Source: Vitrella brassicaformis
Taxonomy: Eukaryota; Sar; Vitrellaceae
Assembly (NCBI GenBank): GCA_001179505.1
Contig: CDMY01000405.1
Span: 323,127-387,126 of the forward strand
DNA length: 64,000 nucleotides
Direction of reading: 5' to 3'
The translations under genes were made by a program, and so were the position numbers. A model generated the notes under the pieces. It was not told the origin of the DNA. It saw only the letters and a program-made list of their open reading frames with translations, and made no database searches. The stretch's first letter is position 1; every line of letters begins with the position of its first letter. Below are positions 31,168 through 44,892 of the stretch, piece after piece.

Positions 31168-34100
31168 TCAGAAGATGAGCTCCAGCGGCCCCTCCAGCAC
31201 AATGCCTTCGTCTCTGACATCCTGCACAAACACGTCCTGCAGCCGACCCTCCACCGACATGCCGCCCACGTACCACAGCCCCGCACCCTCACGACCATCG
31301 CCCCTCATCACACTCACGGTTGGCCCATCGGGCTGCGGCTGCTGCGTGCCGTCCATGGGCGCGGCGTTGCCTGGTGAGTCGTCGTCGATGACGACCACCT
31401 CGGGCGCTGCTGCTGCTGCTGAGGGTGGGCGGGGAGGTGCCACAAAGGGGAGGGAGGGGATGGCTGTCCATGGGCTGTCGCTGCGGGACTGGCCTTCTAA
31501 CAACCTAAAGGAGAGAGGGGGAGAGGTAGATATGAATGGGCTCAGCTCAGCTCAGCTCAGCTTACTGCTGTCTGACGGCGTCGAGCACGACGTTGGATAG
31601 CTTGGCTTTGAAGGGCGGCTTGAGCATCATGGTCACGTGCGGCACACGACCAGCCAACACGGGCAGCCCATCCACACTCTGACCCTCACCACCACCGCCA
31701 CCGCCACCTGCACCAGCCGGAGCAGCGGCAGCAGCAGCAGCAGCAGCGGCAGCAGCGGCAGGTGCCTGAGCTCCACTGTCCCCCTCAGCGGCGTTTTGTT
31801 CGTCGACATCCATGGCGTCGTTGCCAGCCACACTCGGGGGTGGGGAGGGGGAGGGCGACCTGCGGGGGAGGGGGCCGTTGTTGTTGAATATGGGGTCGGA
31901 CGGCATGCTGATGGGGTACAGGAGGCCCTCGGGCTCCACTGCCGCCACCACGAGCATGTCGGTGGCCAGGATGAGGTGCGTGACACGGAGGGGGTAGACC
32001 TGACCCTGCACACACACATAGCATACATCGAATAGAGCGAGGGAGTATTGTATTCGGTGCATCCATCTCTTGCTGTGTGTTGTCTTGTGTTGTGTGCTTG
32101 TGGGTGCTGACTGACCCTCTTGTCCTTTGCTGTCTGCAGCGCATGGCTGTCGGCGTATCGCCTCGAGCAACCGAAGAAGAATGTCGTCATGTGCAGCGAC
32201 GGAACCCAGTTGAAACCCTGCAAACAAGCAAAGCAACACACGGACGGATGCATTGAGTTGAGCAGCATTACCATTGAGAAAAACCACTTCCACATCAACC
32301 TAACCTCTCTCCCCTCTCCCAGAGGGCAGGCAGGCTACCTGCAGCATTTGGCTGCCGTCGATGGCCAAGTGTGGAAATGCCCTCTCCATCCGCCTCACGA
32401 GCGTCCGCACGGCGTTGTCCAGCACGCCGCGGCAGCCTATCAGGTCGATGCCTGCATACACCGGCACGGAGGGCGGCGGCGGGGCGGGCGCCAGGGAGGG
32501 GAAGAGGGCCCCGGAGGGGTCGGAGGCGATGGCGCGGTCGGCATCGTCATAGATGGTCCGGAGGGAGGCGACCATCTTGCCGTAGTTGACGTCGACCTGC
32601 ATGGGCGAAGGACGGAGGCAGATAGATGAGTGTAATTAAGGGGAATTAATTGAGGCAGGCTGCGTTTACTTGTGTTTTGATGAGCTCTGGGGTGTCGGGA
32701 GACCGCTGGGTGGTCAGCATGTGGTTTATCGACTCGTAAATGGTCATGTTCTGCACACACACCACACCGAACACACACATATGCACATTCCCACACGGCG
32801 GCTATTTCTTTCTCCGTACCTTTGGGTTGTCCTCAAAGGGTCTGAAGTCGACCAGCGCCTCCCTCACCAGCCGCCGGACATTCCCCCACCACTCATCGCC
32901 CTCACCCTCACCCTCACCCACCCCCTCGCCCACACCCACACCCACGCCACCATCGCCCCGCATCCATCGGGGCTGCGACGTGTCGACGGCCACCACCCTG
33001 TCGATGCCATCTCGCTGCATGGCCCGCTGCGACATGTCAGTGTACCCCCGGTAGAGGGAGAAGAACGACAGGACGATGTGCACTCCCCGCGGGCCCGCCA
33101 GGGTGGGGTGGTCGGTGCGGGAGACCACACGCGCCAGGCCCTCGATGAGGGTGTCGAGGGCCCATGGGAAGGGCCAGGGGCCGTGCTGCGCCAGGAGCTG
33201 GTCGAACGAGCCAGGGGAAGGGACCCGGCAACCTGGGAAAAGAAGAGATGGATATGTGCACTACATCCTGAATGACTCGCTTCTTCTCTTCCTCACCTGC
33301 CGGGATTTCCCCAACAGCCCCGGTCTGTGTGGCGTTCGGTGGCAGGATGAGCATGGCCACCACCAGATTGACTCGGGGCACCACCACGCCCTCACTCTCA
33401 CCCTGACCCTGACCCTCACCCACCGCCCCCTCGCCATTCCTCTCCTCCTTCTCCCTTCGCCGCGCGTCGCTCTCCAGCTGCCGGTTCAGCCTGCCCACAA
33501 GAGTCCTCAGGTACGACGCCTGCCTCGCTATCGCACTGGGCGGGTGGTTCTTATCGACGATCAGCGCCACACGGCCGCCAGGGGGGAGAGTCCACGACGG
33601 CTGGCCAGGGCCGCTACTCCCCGGCCGCTGTGGCTTAGCCTCCGGCAGGTTGGGCCGCATCTTGCCGCCCTCGTATGTGTTGGCTGCCGCTGGTAGTGGC
33701 ATGGAGCCGTTTGGCTGTGGCTGCAGTGGTGGGAGGCCGATGAGCGTGCGCAGGACGTTGCTGGCCTCTACGTCGGCCTGGACCATGTCTTGCTGGATCT
33801 GCTCTGAGAGGTAGCCGTCGGGCGGGGACGGCAAGATGGCCGGCCGCAGCTGGTCGAAGAAACGCTCCACGGCAGTGTTGAGCCGCTGGGAGCCTGGAAA
33901 GACACACACACACGGAGGGAAAGGGGGGAGAGAGAGACGAGGAGAGGAGATCAGGTAGGTGATGGGAGCCACCCAGCCAGCCACCCACCTGTGGATGCTG
34001 CTTGTTTGAAGGTTGGCTGAGGCACATCGGCCATCGGGTTGTAACCACGCTCACGCAACGCCTGACACACAAGAATATGCAGTGCAATTGAAGAGCCTCC

Positions 34101-35203
34101 CTGCCTCCCTGCCTGGCTGTATCCCTGTGTAGTACCTTGGCAGTGAACTCATCGGAGGACGCATAGAATAGACAGTCGCACAACGAGCCCTCCGGCCGCT
34201 CCCCGCCCTCCGGCGGCATCAATAGCACCTCTGAAAAGAAGACACAGAGGAGCAAAACACACACACATCCCCACTCAGTAGCGAGATGGACAGCAGAATC
34301 CCCCCCTCTCCCTCCCCCTCCGGACCTGGCCCCCCGGTGGTATTGTCCCTCTGCAGCATGCGCGACGTTTCGTTGACCCATCTCTGCAGCAGTGTCGACT
34401 TGCCCGACCCGGGAAAGCCCACGGGAAACAGCGCCAGGACCGTCGCCGCACACTCATACTTGGCAGGGGAGGGGGCGTACGGGGCCAGTGAGGGGGGCGG
34501 GGGCGGCGCATTGCTCGCCAGCCGCTCCCGGAGGGCCGACGCGGCTCTGCTGATCACCTGCAGACACACAACATGGGAAGGTGTTTGTTGCGGGTTGGTT
34601 CTGTCAGTCAGTCACTGCCTCACCCACCCCACCTGAATGGCGTCGTCCCCCTCTTGTCCCTCCTTGGGCACCCCCGAGAGTGCGACACAGCAAGGCCACA
34701 TGCTGGCGGCCTCCTCGGCCAGCTCCCGCCACTTGTCGAGCATCACCCCCGCCATCGCCCGCTGGTTCACCACCACGTCCGTCTCGCCGTTCCACTGCAC
34801 AGGCGGCTCCACACGGCCCGCCACGTCGCCCACAGAGGGTCGGGCGGCGGTGTCCGTCATGGCCGTGGGTGATGTGGCTGTGGCTGTGGCGTGCTGCAGC
34901 CGCCTGAGGGACTCCTGCACGCCCTGTATGTCATATCCCCAGAAGACGTTGACGATGTGCCGGTCCCGGAGGGCGGCGATGCGGTCGTCGTCCTTGTTGG
35001 TTTTGCCTCTGCCGCCCCTGTTGCTGTTGACGTCGGTGTTGAGCTTGAGGGCGCTGTCGATGGTCTTGGGGATGTGATTCATGTGCAGCGCGTCCCACCC
35101 CGTGGACACACGGCTGTGCACGCCCTGCACCACACGATTGGAAAAGGGCTCCAGCGAATCTGCACACACATACACACACACACACACACACGCACACACG
35201 CAC

Positions 35204-35235
<32 letters not shown>

Positions 35236-35658
35236 TTGTGTGCTGGTGGGTCACTTGGCTCACCGCCTCTCTGGTCGGGTGCCTTTTCATGTGGCGGAAG
35301 CGTGAGTGTCTCCTTGAGCTTGGCGACCAGCCCCACGGGCAGCAGCAGTGGCGGGCAGATGATGTTGACGCACACGCCCCTGCCGGCCCTGGGCCCCTCC
35401 CCTCCTCGGTGCATCTGTTTGACGGCCTCTGCGTTGCCCTTGACCATCTGCATGAAGTCGAGGAACCGGTTGTCCACCTCGTCCACGTCCATCTGCCGCC
35501 AATGGCCCTCCACATGCCTGTGGAGGCGGGAAGGACAGGAGTGACAAACAAACGTGATTAACTGATCTCTCTCTCTCTCTCTCTCTTTCTCACCTGACAC
35601 ACATCTCATAGAGTGTCTCAAACTCCTCCCGGCTCCCCTCGCCCCCGGCACCACCCTC

Positions 35659-35694
<36 letters not shown>

Positions 35695-36371
35695 CCGTGC
35701 CCTAAGCATGGGCTCCCACTGCTGCATGTCGCCCCTGAACGAGTCCACCTCCTCAGCACACAGGTCCCGCAGCCGCCCCCCGTTGCCGGCCACGCTCTTG
35801 GCCTTTGGGATGAACCTCTTGAGCCGCTCGCGCATCCGCCGTAGAATGCGGTAGTCGACCGACTTGAACTTGCCGATGCCAAGGACAGACTGAGAGGGTT
35901 GGGGGCGGGAGGGGGGAGGGACGGCGACGAGGTAGATGACGACGCCTTCCCCGACGGAGGCCAGGGGGCTGGCCTCCACGTTGTCGCGCAGCGCCTCGAT
36001 CATCGACATCAGCTGCCACGACGACCGGACGGTCTCCCCCACCTGACAAACACACACACACACACACACAGCACCAGGTATTGTCACTCCTCGTTCGGCT
36101 CTCCCCTCCCCTCTGCATGGCATCAACGCACCCACCTGTTTGCAGCCGACTGCATTGAGTCCGTGGTTCTTGAGCATGGCCTGCGTCTTCTGCGGCGGCC
36201 AGCACTGCTCGACGCCGTCTGAGGGCACGGCAGCGTACCAGACCAGGCCGAGAGTGTCGTAGGCCACGAGATGCTGCCGCTCAGACACACCCACCAGCTC
36301 CCCTATCAATGTGGCCGACGACAGGTCGCTCTTCAGACATGACAGCTGCACAGACAGACAGAGAGGGGGCG

Positions 36372-36402
<31 letters not shown>

Positions 36403-37500
36403 GTCGCCATCAAGCATACCTGCCGTGCGTCGAGTCGTTCAATGTCTGCAAACCAGGCCTGGGCGATCTTGCGGGCGAAGCCGTAGCGCTGCTCGCTGTA
36501 CTGGGGCGAGAATATGTCGGTGCGGCCCCGGGCAAGCAGCGCCACGTTCTTGGAGGCGATCACCCACGCCTCAAGCACCGTCGAATAAGACACCTGCACA
36601 CACACACACACACACACACATATATGTGCTGCAGTGACTGAACCTGCGTGTGTCTTCTTGTTTCTGACCTGGGCGTTCTCTCCGTTGGCTTTGTCTAGCT
36701 GAAACAGCTGCAGTTGCCACCCCGCCCTGAGTGCCTCGGTGATCCTCACGGCCCACTGTGCTGCGATCTTCTCCGCCTGCCCCTGTGCGGGCGGCATGGC
36801 CGTCACATCGGCCATGGCGCTGCATTGGGAGAGGTAACTCGACAGCAGGGACGTGTTGACGTCGAAGAACTTCGGGAGACCTCTGTGGGCCGGGCGGCAG
36901 ACAGACAGACAGACAGACAGGCAGACAAGTGCTCAGTGGTGCGATGGACGATGTGTGAGAGGATGTACACGTGTCTGGTCTCATCTCCCACATGTACCTA
37001 CCTCCTGATTATCTGGGGTTCCCCGTCGGCATTCCGCAACAGCGAGCACCCACGACGCAGTACAAACTGCATGCACACACACCACACAACCGCAGACAGT
37101 CGCATCCCTCACCGCGTTTTTGCCCATTTGCCCGTTGGTCACCCACCTGTAGTTCCTGATCTTCGGCGTAGAGGTCATTCTCGCCCGCTTTAGACTTGAT
37201 GGACACGTCGCAGACCTTCCACCCCTCGCCCGCCACGGGCACGCCTCGCTGCACCACCGACACGGCACTGCCCCGACGTTGCACCCACTGCCACAGATCA
37301 CGGCCCGTAGAGGCCACAGATCCAACTTGGTTGGACCGAAGGGCGGTGGTCATGACGGTGATCGGACGGCTGGTGGTCAGCAGGGTGTGGGAGCGGGAGG
37401 AGGGTGGAAATGGGGTGAGGGAGAAGGCCGATGTGAGGCTGATGGTTGATCTGCTGATGGCGAGTATCGTGACGATGTGGATGCATGCAGGACCGCACAT
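31168..37500 (-). CDS. RLG1: Trifunctional tRNA ligase (plant/fungal type: ligase-kinase-cyclic phosphodiesterase)
   Basis: A large gene of about 18-20 exons. The adenylyltransferase domain carries the KxNG nucleotidyl-lysine site in LFQLDKANGENAQVSYS. AWVIASKNVALLARGR and RYGFARKIAQAWFADIERLD follow, then motif IV-like GEGVVIYLVAVP and motif V-like GIGKFKSVDYRILRRMRERL. The kinase domain has Walker A FPVGFPGSGKSTLLQRWVNE. The C-terminal 2H phosphodiesterase has both HxT motifs: SLHMTTFFFG and PHVTMMLKPPFKAK. This order is that of tRNA ligases that seal exon halves after tRNA intron removal (and HAC1/XBP1-type mRNA in some eukaryotes). Low-complexity inserts include 12 Gln (near 35660), a Gly/Glu/Val repeat, and an Ala run (near 31720). 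The start at 37500 gives a Ser/Thr/Arg-rich leader that could be a transit peptide; an internal Met (MTTALRSN) is an alternative. Confidence 0.8.
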
Positions 37501-38016
37501 CCAGCCCCTACTGATCTGAAGGGGTCAGGTTTTCCTGCTTTTCAAGCTCGCATGATCGCGGCAAACCGTTGTTGAGTGCCTTCTTGGGGCAGAGTGGGTG
37601 ACGAGGTGCAGAGGATGGCTGTGCGACCGCGGGAGGAAAGACAGGCTGTTTTGTCCTTTGTGTTGTCGTGCGTGTGTGCAGTGCAGTGCAGTGAAGACAG
37701 TCACGAAATGCAGAAGAGTCGGAAACCTGGATGGATGGATGGATCAATCGGTCGATTGTGTCCGTGACACACACACACACTCCCTCTCCCGCTGCACTGT
37801 GGTGCGATCAGGCATCATCCATCATGCATCAGTCACAGCAGGTTGTCTCCCTCCCGTCACAGACACGCAGACACGGCGCAGACGTGCGAACGAACGCCAA
37901 TAAAACCGTTACGATGTTCTCCTCTCTCTCTGCACAACAAAGACATGGTCACTCACGGCATGCAATTGACCGACCAGCCAGCCAACGATGCTTCTCCTCT
38001 CTGCCTGATCGATCGA
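37501..38016. other. Spacer upstream of tRNA ligase, downstream of SF1 helicase
   Basis: About 515 bp containing the promoter region of the ligase. It holds (TGGA)n near 37730 and a short (CA)n near 37770. No coding or structural RNA signal was seen. Confidence 0.5.
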
Positions 38017-41000
38017 TCATGTCAGCTGCTGCTGTTGTTGCTGTATGTGCTGGAGCAGCCTCTCCTGGAGGTCGGCCTTCTTGCCGCTCAGCCGCAGCCC
38101 CATCTCTCGGCAGCACTCCTTCAGCTCGTTCACACGCATACCAGATATCATCTCCGCCGTCAGCTCAACGACACCACCACCCTCATCTCCCTCCCCCTCC
38201 CCCTCCCCCTCATCCACCTCGTCAATGTCAACAATCTCGTGCTCCACCATCTCCACCAGGTCGCGCATCGTCGTCTGGCCGCGGACGCCGCCGCCGTACC
38301 CGTCATATGCCATCCCGCCGGTGTCGTCATCCTGCGTCATGAGAAAACCTAAGAACTCCTTCCTCTCCATGTCGGACATGCTGTCGCCCTCCCCTGCCGA
38401 CGACGGCCCCGCCACGGAAAAGCTGTCCGCGCTGTCGGTGCTCCCCATCCTCTCGCGAATGAGGTTGATGAGCACCTCCCTTAGCAGCTCCTGCCTTGCG
38501 GCGCGGCCCCCCTCGGTGGGCATGTCGAAGTCGGAGAGGTAGGCGTCCAGCTCAGGATCGCTCAGGGCGGGCAGCGAGTCCAGCACCTCGATCGCCAAAC
38601 CGACGTCGTCATCATCGCCACCGTACATGCCGCCCTCACCACCACTATCATACGCACCCTCATCGTCTGTGGCCGGTGGTGCGGGCGGTGGCGGGGCCTC
38701 CTGCGTCTGCTGTCGCTGGTGGGACATCCTGAGAGCGGACCTGGCGCGGCTGAGGAAGCGACTTTTGTGTGTGGACAATGGGCTGGCCGGGAGGAGCGGT
38801 GAGGGGAGGGTAGGGAGGGATGGGGGCGAGGGGTCGTCATTGTCGTCCGTGAGAGGGGTGGGGGCGAAGATGGGCTTGTTGTCCGCTGTGTCCGGAGCGC
38901 TGCTGTCCAGCCAGTGCCTCAGCTCAGCCAAATCAGCCTCCCGCACTGAGTGTGCAGCACGACACACAAAGGAATGAGTCACACGGACGTGAAAGCGTCC
39001 ACCGGGCTCTTCCGTGTACCTGCTCCACTGTCTCCCTCCAAGTCCTCCTCGTCGATAAAGAATCTGGCCTGTCCGTCTGTCGTCGCACCCCTCCTGCTGA
39101 ACGGGGCGCTGAAGCCCATCTCATCCTCGAGCGATGCCGGGAAGGGGCTGTCGGTGGAACCACCGAACGGGGCAGGATCGACATACCTTGGCTCCTCGGA
39201 ATCATCTTCCTTCTCGGCACCTCGCACCTCTGAGCGGCAAAAGGCAAAACATTCATCCGTTCTGTTGCAGTATAGATGCGTGTGTGCCTGCCTGGACTGA
39301 CCGTATTGCGTGTCGTCCGATGAAGGTGCCGGTGGGTGAGGCTCCCAGCCGTTGACAACGGGGCCACTACTCCGTCCCGTCTGCAGTGCGCTAATATCGG
39401 TGTCTGAGCCAAAGGGGCTGCTGTCATCCCTTTCTCCCTCGCCCCCGCCCCCCAGTTCCCACTGCAGCTTGGCCTGGAAGCCGCCCCTGCCCGCGTCGAT
39501 GCGGCCGACGCCCAGCTTGCTGGCGCCGATGTTGCCTGACAGCTCGGCGTAGTGTATCGCCTCGTCCAGGTTGGTGATGGGGCGGAAGGTGCGCCAGTCG
39601 ACCACCAAACCTTCGTGCTTGCACCACTGATAAACGCACCACGGCGCGGCACACACATGTCCAGGAAGGGGGAGTGGTATGGTCAATGGTCATGTGGCTG
39701 TGCTGTGGCTCACTTGGATGTAGCTGTCATAGTGCGGGTCGGCGGTAAGCGTGCGGGGGTCCCCAAACACTACCAGACCCCTGACAAAGATGTCCACACA
39801 GAGCAGAGGAGGTTGGGTGGCCCGTGGTTCCCCTGCTACTGGTGCGCCCTGCCTGAGTGGCTGGCTGACCTTCTGGCTCGTGTGACGGCGACGTTGAGTC
39901 TCCGCCAGTCGCGCAGGAAGCCCACACTGCCGGTGGGGTTCGACCTCACGGCCGAGAACAGGATCACCTCCTTCTCGCGACCCTGGTAACCGTCAACCGA
40001 CTTCACCTGAATGCGGCCATCCATCCCCACATCAAGACATGACACACACAGCCCGTGTGCCTCTGCCCGCAGTGGTGCGTTGGTGTGTGGCGAGATAGGT
40101 GTAGGTACCTACCTCTATCAGCGCGGCTGTGTCTCTGCCCAGCTCAGTGCGGAGGGTGTCCTGCAGGAACCGCACCTGCACCAAATTGATGCAGACGTCC
40201 ATCCACACACACACATCGAGACGATGCACAGGCAGGCCGGCAGAGAGGCATGGTTGGCCAGCTTAGGGGCTGAGTTGAGGCCGTCACCTGACCTGAGCTG
40301 CGTATGGGGTGACGACGCCGATGTCAGTGTACGACACATCGCCATGCGACACCAGCTCTGGACACACACAGAGAGAGACGGAGAGAGGGAGAGAGAGAAA
40401 GATGTATGTACATCACGTGCAGGTGTGTGGTGTGGTGTGGTGTGGTGTGTGGCCCCGGGCCGCCCCCCACTGGTGCACCTTTGAGCACTTTGACGAGGCA
40501 CAGTGCCTCCTCCCGGTTGTATTTGCTGGTGGTGCTGCCGCCCCACTTGGTGGTCTCGTCAGGCCTGCTCTCAGAATAACCCGCCGGCTCCATCACCGAC
40601 ACAAACGCAACCGGCTTCACACTACACACACACACACACAAGACACACACAGACACGAGACAGATCAAGGGAGCCACATCATGATCATCGTTCCGTTGTG
40701 TGGTGCCTGCCTGCCTCACTCACTCGTCGGGCCATGGGAATCCCCCGGGTGTGGGTCTCTCCTCCGGTTTGGGTATGGAGATGAGTCGGTCGTCGTAGAA
40801 CTCAAAGGATGGGAACATGGCGATGGCGGGGTGCATGCGGTACTGGGCCGCCAGCATCACCGGAACCACACCCGCCAGCACCAAACGGGAAAACAGAGAC
40901 AAATTCAGACCCTCAGCCTTAGCCTGCAGACAGAAAGGGGTGAAAGAACAAACAGGTCTCTCTCTCTGTGTGTGTGTAGGTGGGTACCTTGTCGCTGACG

Positions 41001-41275
41001 ACGGTTGCGGGCAGTTGGTTCTGGTCGCCGACGAGAATGAGCTGCTCGCAGCCCTTGACCATCGGCACCGACGCCGCCGGCTCCGTCACCTGGGACGCCT
41101 CGTCTATCAGCACTGTCGAGAACTTGACTGGCACCCTGCAAACAACACAACACGACACACCACACAGCGGTCCCTAGAGGCGCTTGTGTGTGGAGTGAGT
41201 GGTGGGTGAGTGACCTTTGTGTGTCCCATTCGGGCACTTGGGTGGTGGATGTCAGGCCTGGCTGACCCGCACCTG

Positions 41276-41309
<34 letters not shown>

Positions 41310-41679
41310 CACGTGGCTGTCCTCTGTGTAGGCCGGCACAATGGTGTGTAGGCGTCTGGGTGGCTCACTGATGGCAGAAGTGACGACCACATCGGCTTTG
41401 GTGACGATGTCGTATATCGCCCGCTGCTCAGCCACCTTGACGTCCTCCTCTGCCAGGCGCAACAGACGGTTCGCCTCGTCCAGCTGCACACATGTACCCA
41501 CACATCGACGGCCGACCAATAGATGACACACCCAAGCAGATGCACACATGTGGTGGTGTACCTTGGCCTGGCTGGCAGCCTTGTCCTCGTCACTGGTGTC
41601 GTCCTGGTGGGCCCTGTAGAGCTGCTGCCGCCTCTGCCTGGCCTCCCTCTCATGCGCCAGCGCAGCACGGTACTGACAC

Positions 41680-41710
<31 letters not shown>

Positions 41711-44700
41711 AGTGCACCTGTGTGTGGTGGGGCGTGTGCACTGCATCTGTGGACTCACCTCTGGGTGCTGGTCGACCATAGCGTCCACAGTGTAGTTCTT
41801 GAGTGCGGGGTTGACCACGAGCGCACGGCCAGAGCGGACCGCCTTGACGCCCATCTTAATGAGGCCCTCCAGCAGGTTGTCAGCAGCCACGTTCGAGAAG
41901 GCAGCGGCAAGCACCTTCTCGATCCGAGGAGGGGGCCCCGTGGCACTTAGAGCGGCGGGGAGGTCGCCGCAGGGCTGGATGCCCTGCGCACGGGCGGCCT
42001 TCATGAGGGCTACGATGGAGCCGAGGAGCAGGCATGAGGTCCGCGTCTTGCCGGTCCCTGGGGGGCCTTGGATCAACGTCACACGCTGGGTCAGCGACTG
42101 AACGCCACACATACACACAGGGAGAGGTACACATGATGGTCATGTGTGATGTGCATCAGCCATAGCCATCCCCAACCCCTCGTCTGTGTGTGGTATCTGT
42201 GGGGAGCGTACGCGTCGGACGGCTTCTTCTTGTGACTGGTCGACCAGCCCCTGCCGCTTGGCCATGTCCAGGATGGCGTCCAGCCGCTCGGCCGAATACC
42301 ACCACCTGTTGGCAGGCTGGCTGAACCACTCGTTCCACGGGGCAGGATCGTCTCCCCGCCGGAATACCGCGTAGAAATCCGTGCTCGCATCCTCACCTGA
42401 ACGGCACACACACACGTGCTGTGTCTGTGTTCGTGTGGTGGGCGGGGTGGTGGGTATGCTGGCGAGTGCACTTACCGACTCCCATTTTGTGTTTGATGAC
42501 GGTTTGGATGAAGCTGTAGACGAGTGCGTCGCGGAGGTCGGGGGCCATCTTGTCGCTCACGTTGGGCGCCGTCAGCTCCGCCAGCGCCGTGATCATCCGG
42601 TCGTGAGAGACGCGGTTCTCGAACATGTCGAGCCGCCATGACACCGTCCTGTTGTTGTTGTTGTTGTTGTCGTCAATGTCCTCCTGTCCTTGTGTATCAT
42701 CATCCTGGCCGAGCTCATCTTCCTCGACTGTGTCTGCAGTGTCTGCGTCGGCAGGTCTGAAGAGTTTCCTCTCCGCCGGGTCTTGGTCGTCTGGATCCTG
42801 CTGCTGCTGCTGCTTGTTGGGGATGCGGTTCTTCTTCCAGAGCTCTGGGGGCAGGTCCATCACAGCCTGAAAGAGGAGAGAGAAAGATGTCGGTGGTCGG
42901 TGAGTGAGTGGGCGATAGATCGGTGGCGCCCGCCTCCTTACGATGTCGATGTACTTGGGGTGCTTCTCGTGCACGACGCCCTCGTAACGGTCCATCCTGC
43001 AGCGCAGCCACAAGGACACAGACACACCGCACATCCATGCAGCTCTCGGCCATCGATCCAGCTGCTTGCTTACGCGTCTAGAGGGTTCTGCTCGCCCAGT
43101 GTGAGAGTCACGGCATCCCCCCTGCTGAACTGGTGGAAGGGCAGATAAGGCCGCCGATACACCAACCTCGACTCAACCTGCTGACCGTCACCCTCCTCGC
43201 CATCAACATCACCATCCTTATCGCCGCCGGCGTCAGTGCTGTTCCTCCTGACGGTCTCAATGGGCAGCTGCAGCCTCACGATTTTTTCCTTGAGAATGCG
43301 ATGTGTGTGTTTGGCCTCCAGGCCCCTGATGAGGATGCCCTCCGACTCCAGCCGGGCGTTGGTCCAGTTGCGCAGCCGCTCCACCGCCATCTCGTCCTTG
43401 ACCAGCACCTCCTCTTCAAGCAGAGACGAGAAGTGGTCGGAATAATCCACCAGATGCGGGTAAGCCGCGGGATCCACGCCCTCGACTGAGTGGGCCCGCT
43501 GCGCACACACACACACGCGCACAGACACACGTGTGTCAGCCACCTTTGCTCATCTGTATCTGTTGTGTGTGTGTGGTGGCTGACCATCCAGAAGGTGGTG
43601 TTAGTGTCCTGGAGCATGTTTGGAACATTGCCTTTGATGCGCTCGAGTCCGCTCTCCCTGGCGAGGACGTCGCTGAGGGCGGCGAACCGCCGCTCCCACT
43701 GGGCCGAGCTGAGACCCATCTCCTTGCGACGCTTCTGCCGAAGCTCCTGCCACCGATCCCTGATCGAACAATCAAACACACACTTGGTGCATTCATTCAT
43801 CAGGTCAGGTCGTCTACTTGTTTCCCACTCGTCCGTCCACGCTCACCAGGCTTCCATTTCGAGAAGTTCGCTCTTCTTTGCGTCTTCGAGCGCCTGCACG
43901 TCGATGCGATTGAAATCTGAGCCCTTTTTGAACTGGCTCATGACTGCCTGCAGGTAGGTCTGCGGCCTGGCCTCCCGGGGAGCGCTCCTGTCCCTCTTGG
44001 ACTTAGACTTCCGCCGCCAGCCGTACTTGGACTCGAGGATCTCCTCTCCCCGCCGGCCCCACCGCCGATCCAGGCGAACCTGTACCATACAAGCGCATGG
44101 ATGCACTCAATGCGGGTGTCTTCGTGCTGTGTGTCTAGCATCCATGTACCTGTTCCCACTTGGTGTGGTTCCTCTCCATCTCAAAGTACTTCTCCAGCCG
44201 CCGCCGCTCCCTCTCAAAGGCGCGCCGCTCGTCTGGCGACACATCATCCACCTCTGGCTCATAGTCACTCATGGCACGGTCAACGGGGTCAGTCAACAAC
44301 CTCTCACGATCTGCACACACAGCCAGACAGCCAGACAGCCAGACAGCCACAACAATACGACTTGATGCGCCGGGCTGTGCTGGACGTGGCCTCGGTCACT
44401 CACCTTCTGGTGTGATGGTTTCGAGGAGTGCGTCGCGTTGCCTCTGTCTGAACTCCCTCTTGTCGCGCCGCCTCCTGTCCAGCATGGCGGCGTGCTCCTC
44501 CTCCAGCCTGGGCAGGATCGACGATGCTGACCCAACACGCACACGCACACGACGGGACGCTGGCTGCCGATGCCGCACAGACACAGACGCAGGCACAGAC
44601 AGAGATGAAGGCGACAAAGGGCCTGACACACACAGAGAGGGGCAATGAGTGGCAATCAGGCCAGCGCGTCACCGATGGATGGATCAATCAAGGATCTTCG

Positions 44701-44892
44701 TCAACACACACCTCACCTACCGGGCAGCACAGGTGACCCAGTAAAGCCGCTCCTCCTCAGCAACAGCCGATGAGCGTCCGCAACTCGCGCAAAGATGGCA
44801 AACACGGCAAGCGAGATGAGGTTGACCAGAGCGGTTCTCCGCCACCGCCACATCGCCAGGGACCGACGGCGATGTGAATGCAGCTTCTTCAT
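38017..44892 (-). CDS. UPF1-like SF1 helicase with secretory/plastid-like leader and C-terminal SAP domain
   Basis: About 20 exons. The start at 44892 gives a basic n-region, a hydrophobic core ([20 protein letters not shown]) and a signal-peptidase-like A-x-A. The next exon is Ser/Arg-rich ([19 protein letters not shown]), resembling a transit peptide. Helical charged regions follow. The helicase core has, in order: Walker [39 protein letters not shown], Walker [12 protein letters not shown], motif [18 protein letters not shown], motif IV-like [13 protein letters not shown], motif [21 protein letters not shown] and motif [13 protein letters not shown], the UPF1/SMUBP2/senataxin signature. 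The tail is acidic and ends in a SAP motif ([20 protein letters not shown]) and poly-Gln. The combination suggests a DNA/RNA helicase acting in an organelle. The CH and Stalk domains of UPF1 are not recognisable, so it is not a UPF1 ortholog. Confidence 0.8.

Noticed and set aside
32890-32945. CCCTCA repeats resembling telomeric sequence
   Set aside because: They lie in an exon of the tRNA ligase and encode Gly/Glu/Val repeats in frame; they do not match a known telomere unit.
38017-44892. Naming the SF1 helicase as UPF1 itself
   Set aside because: The core motifs fit the UPF1-like superfamily, but the Cys/His domain is absent and the leader and SAP tail are foreign to UPF1.
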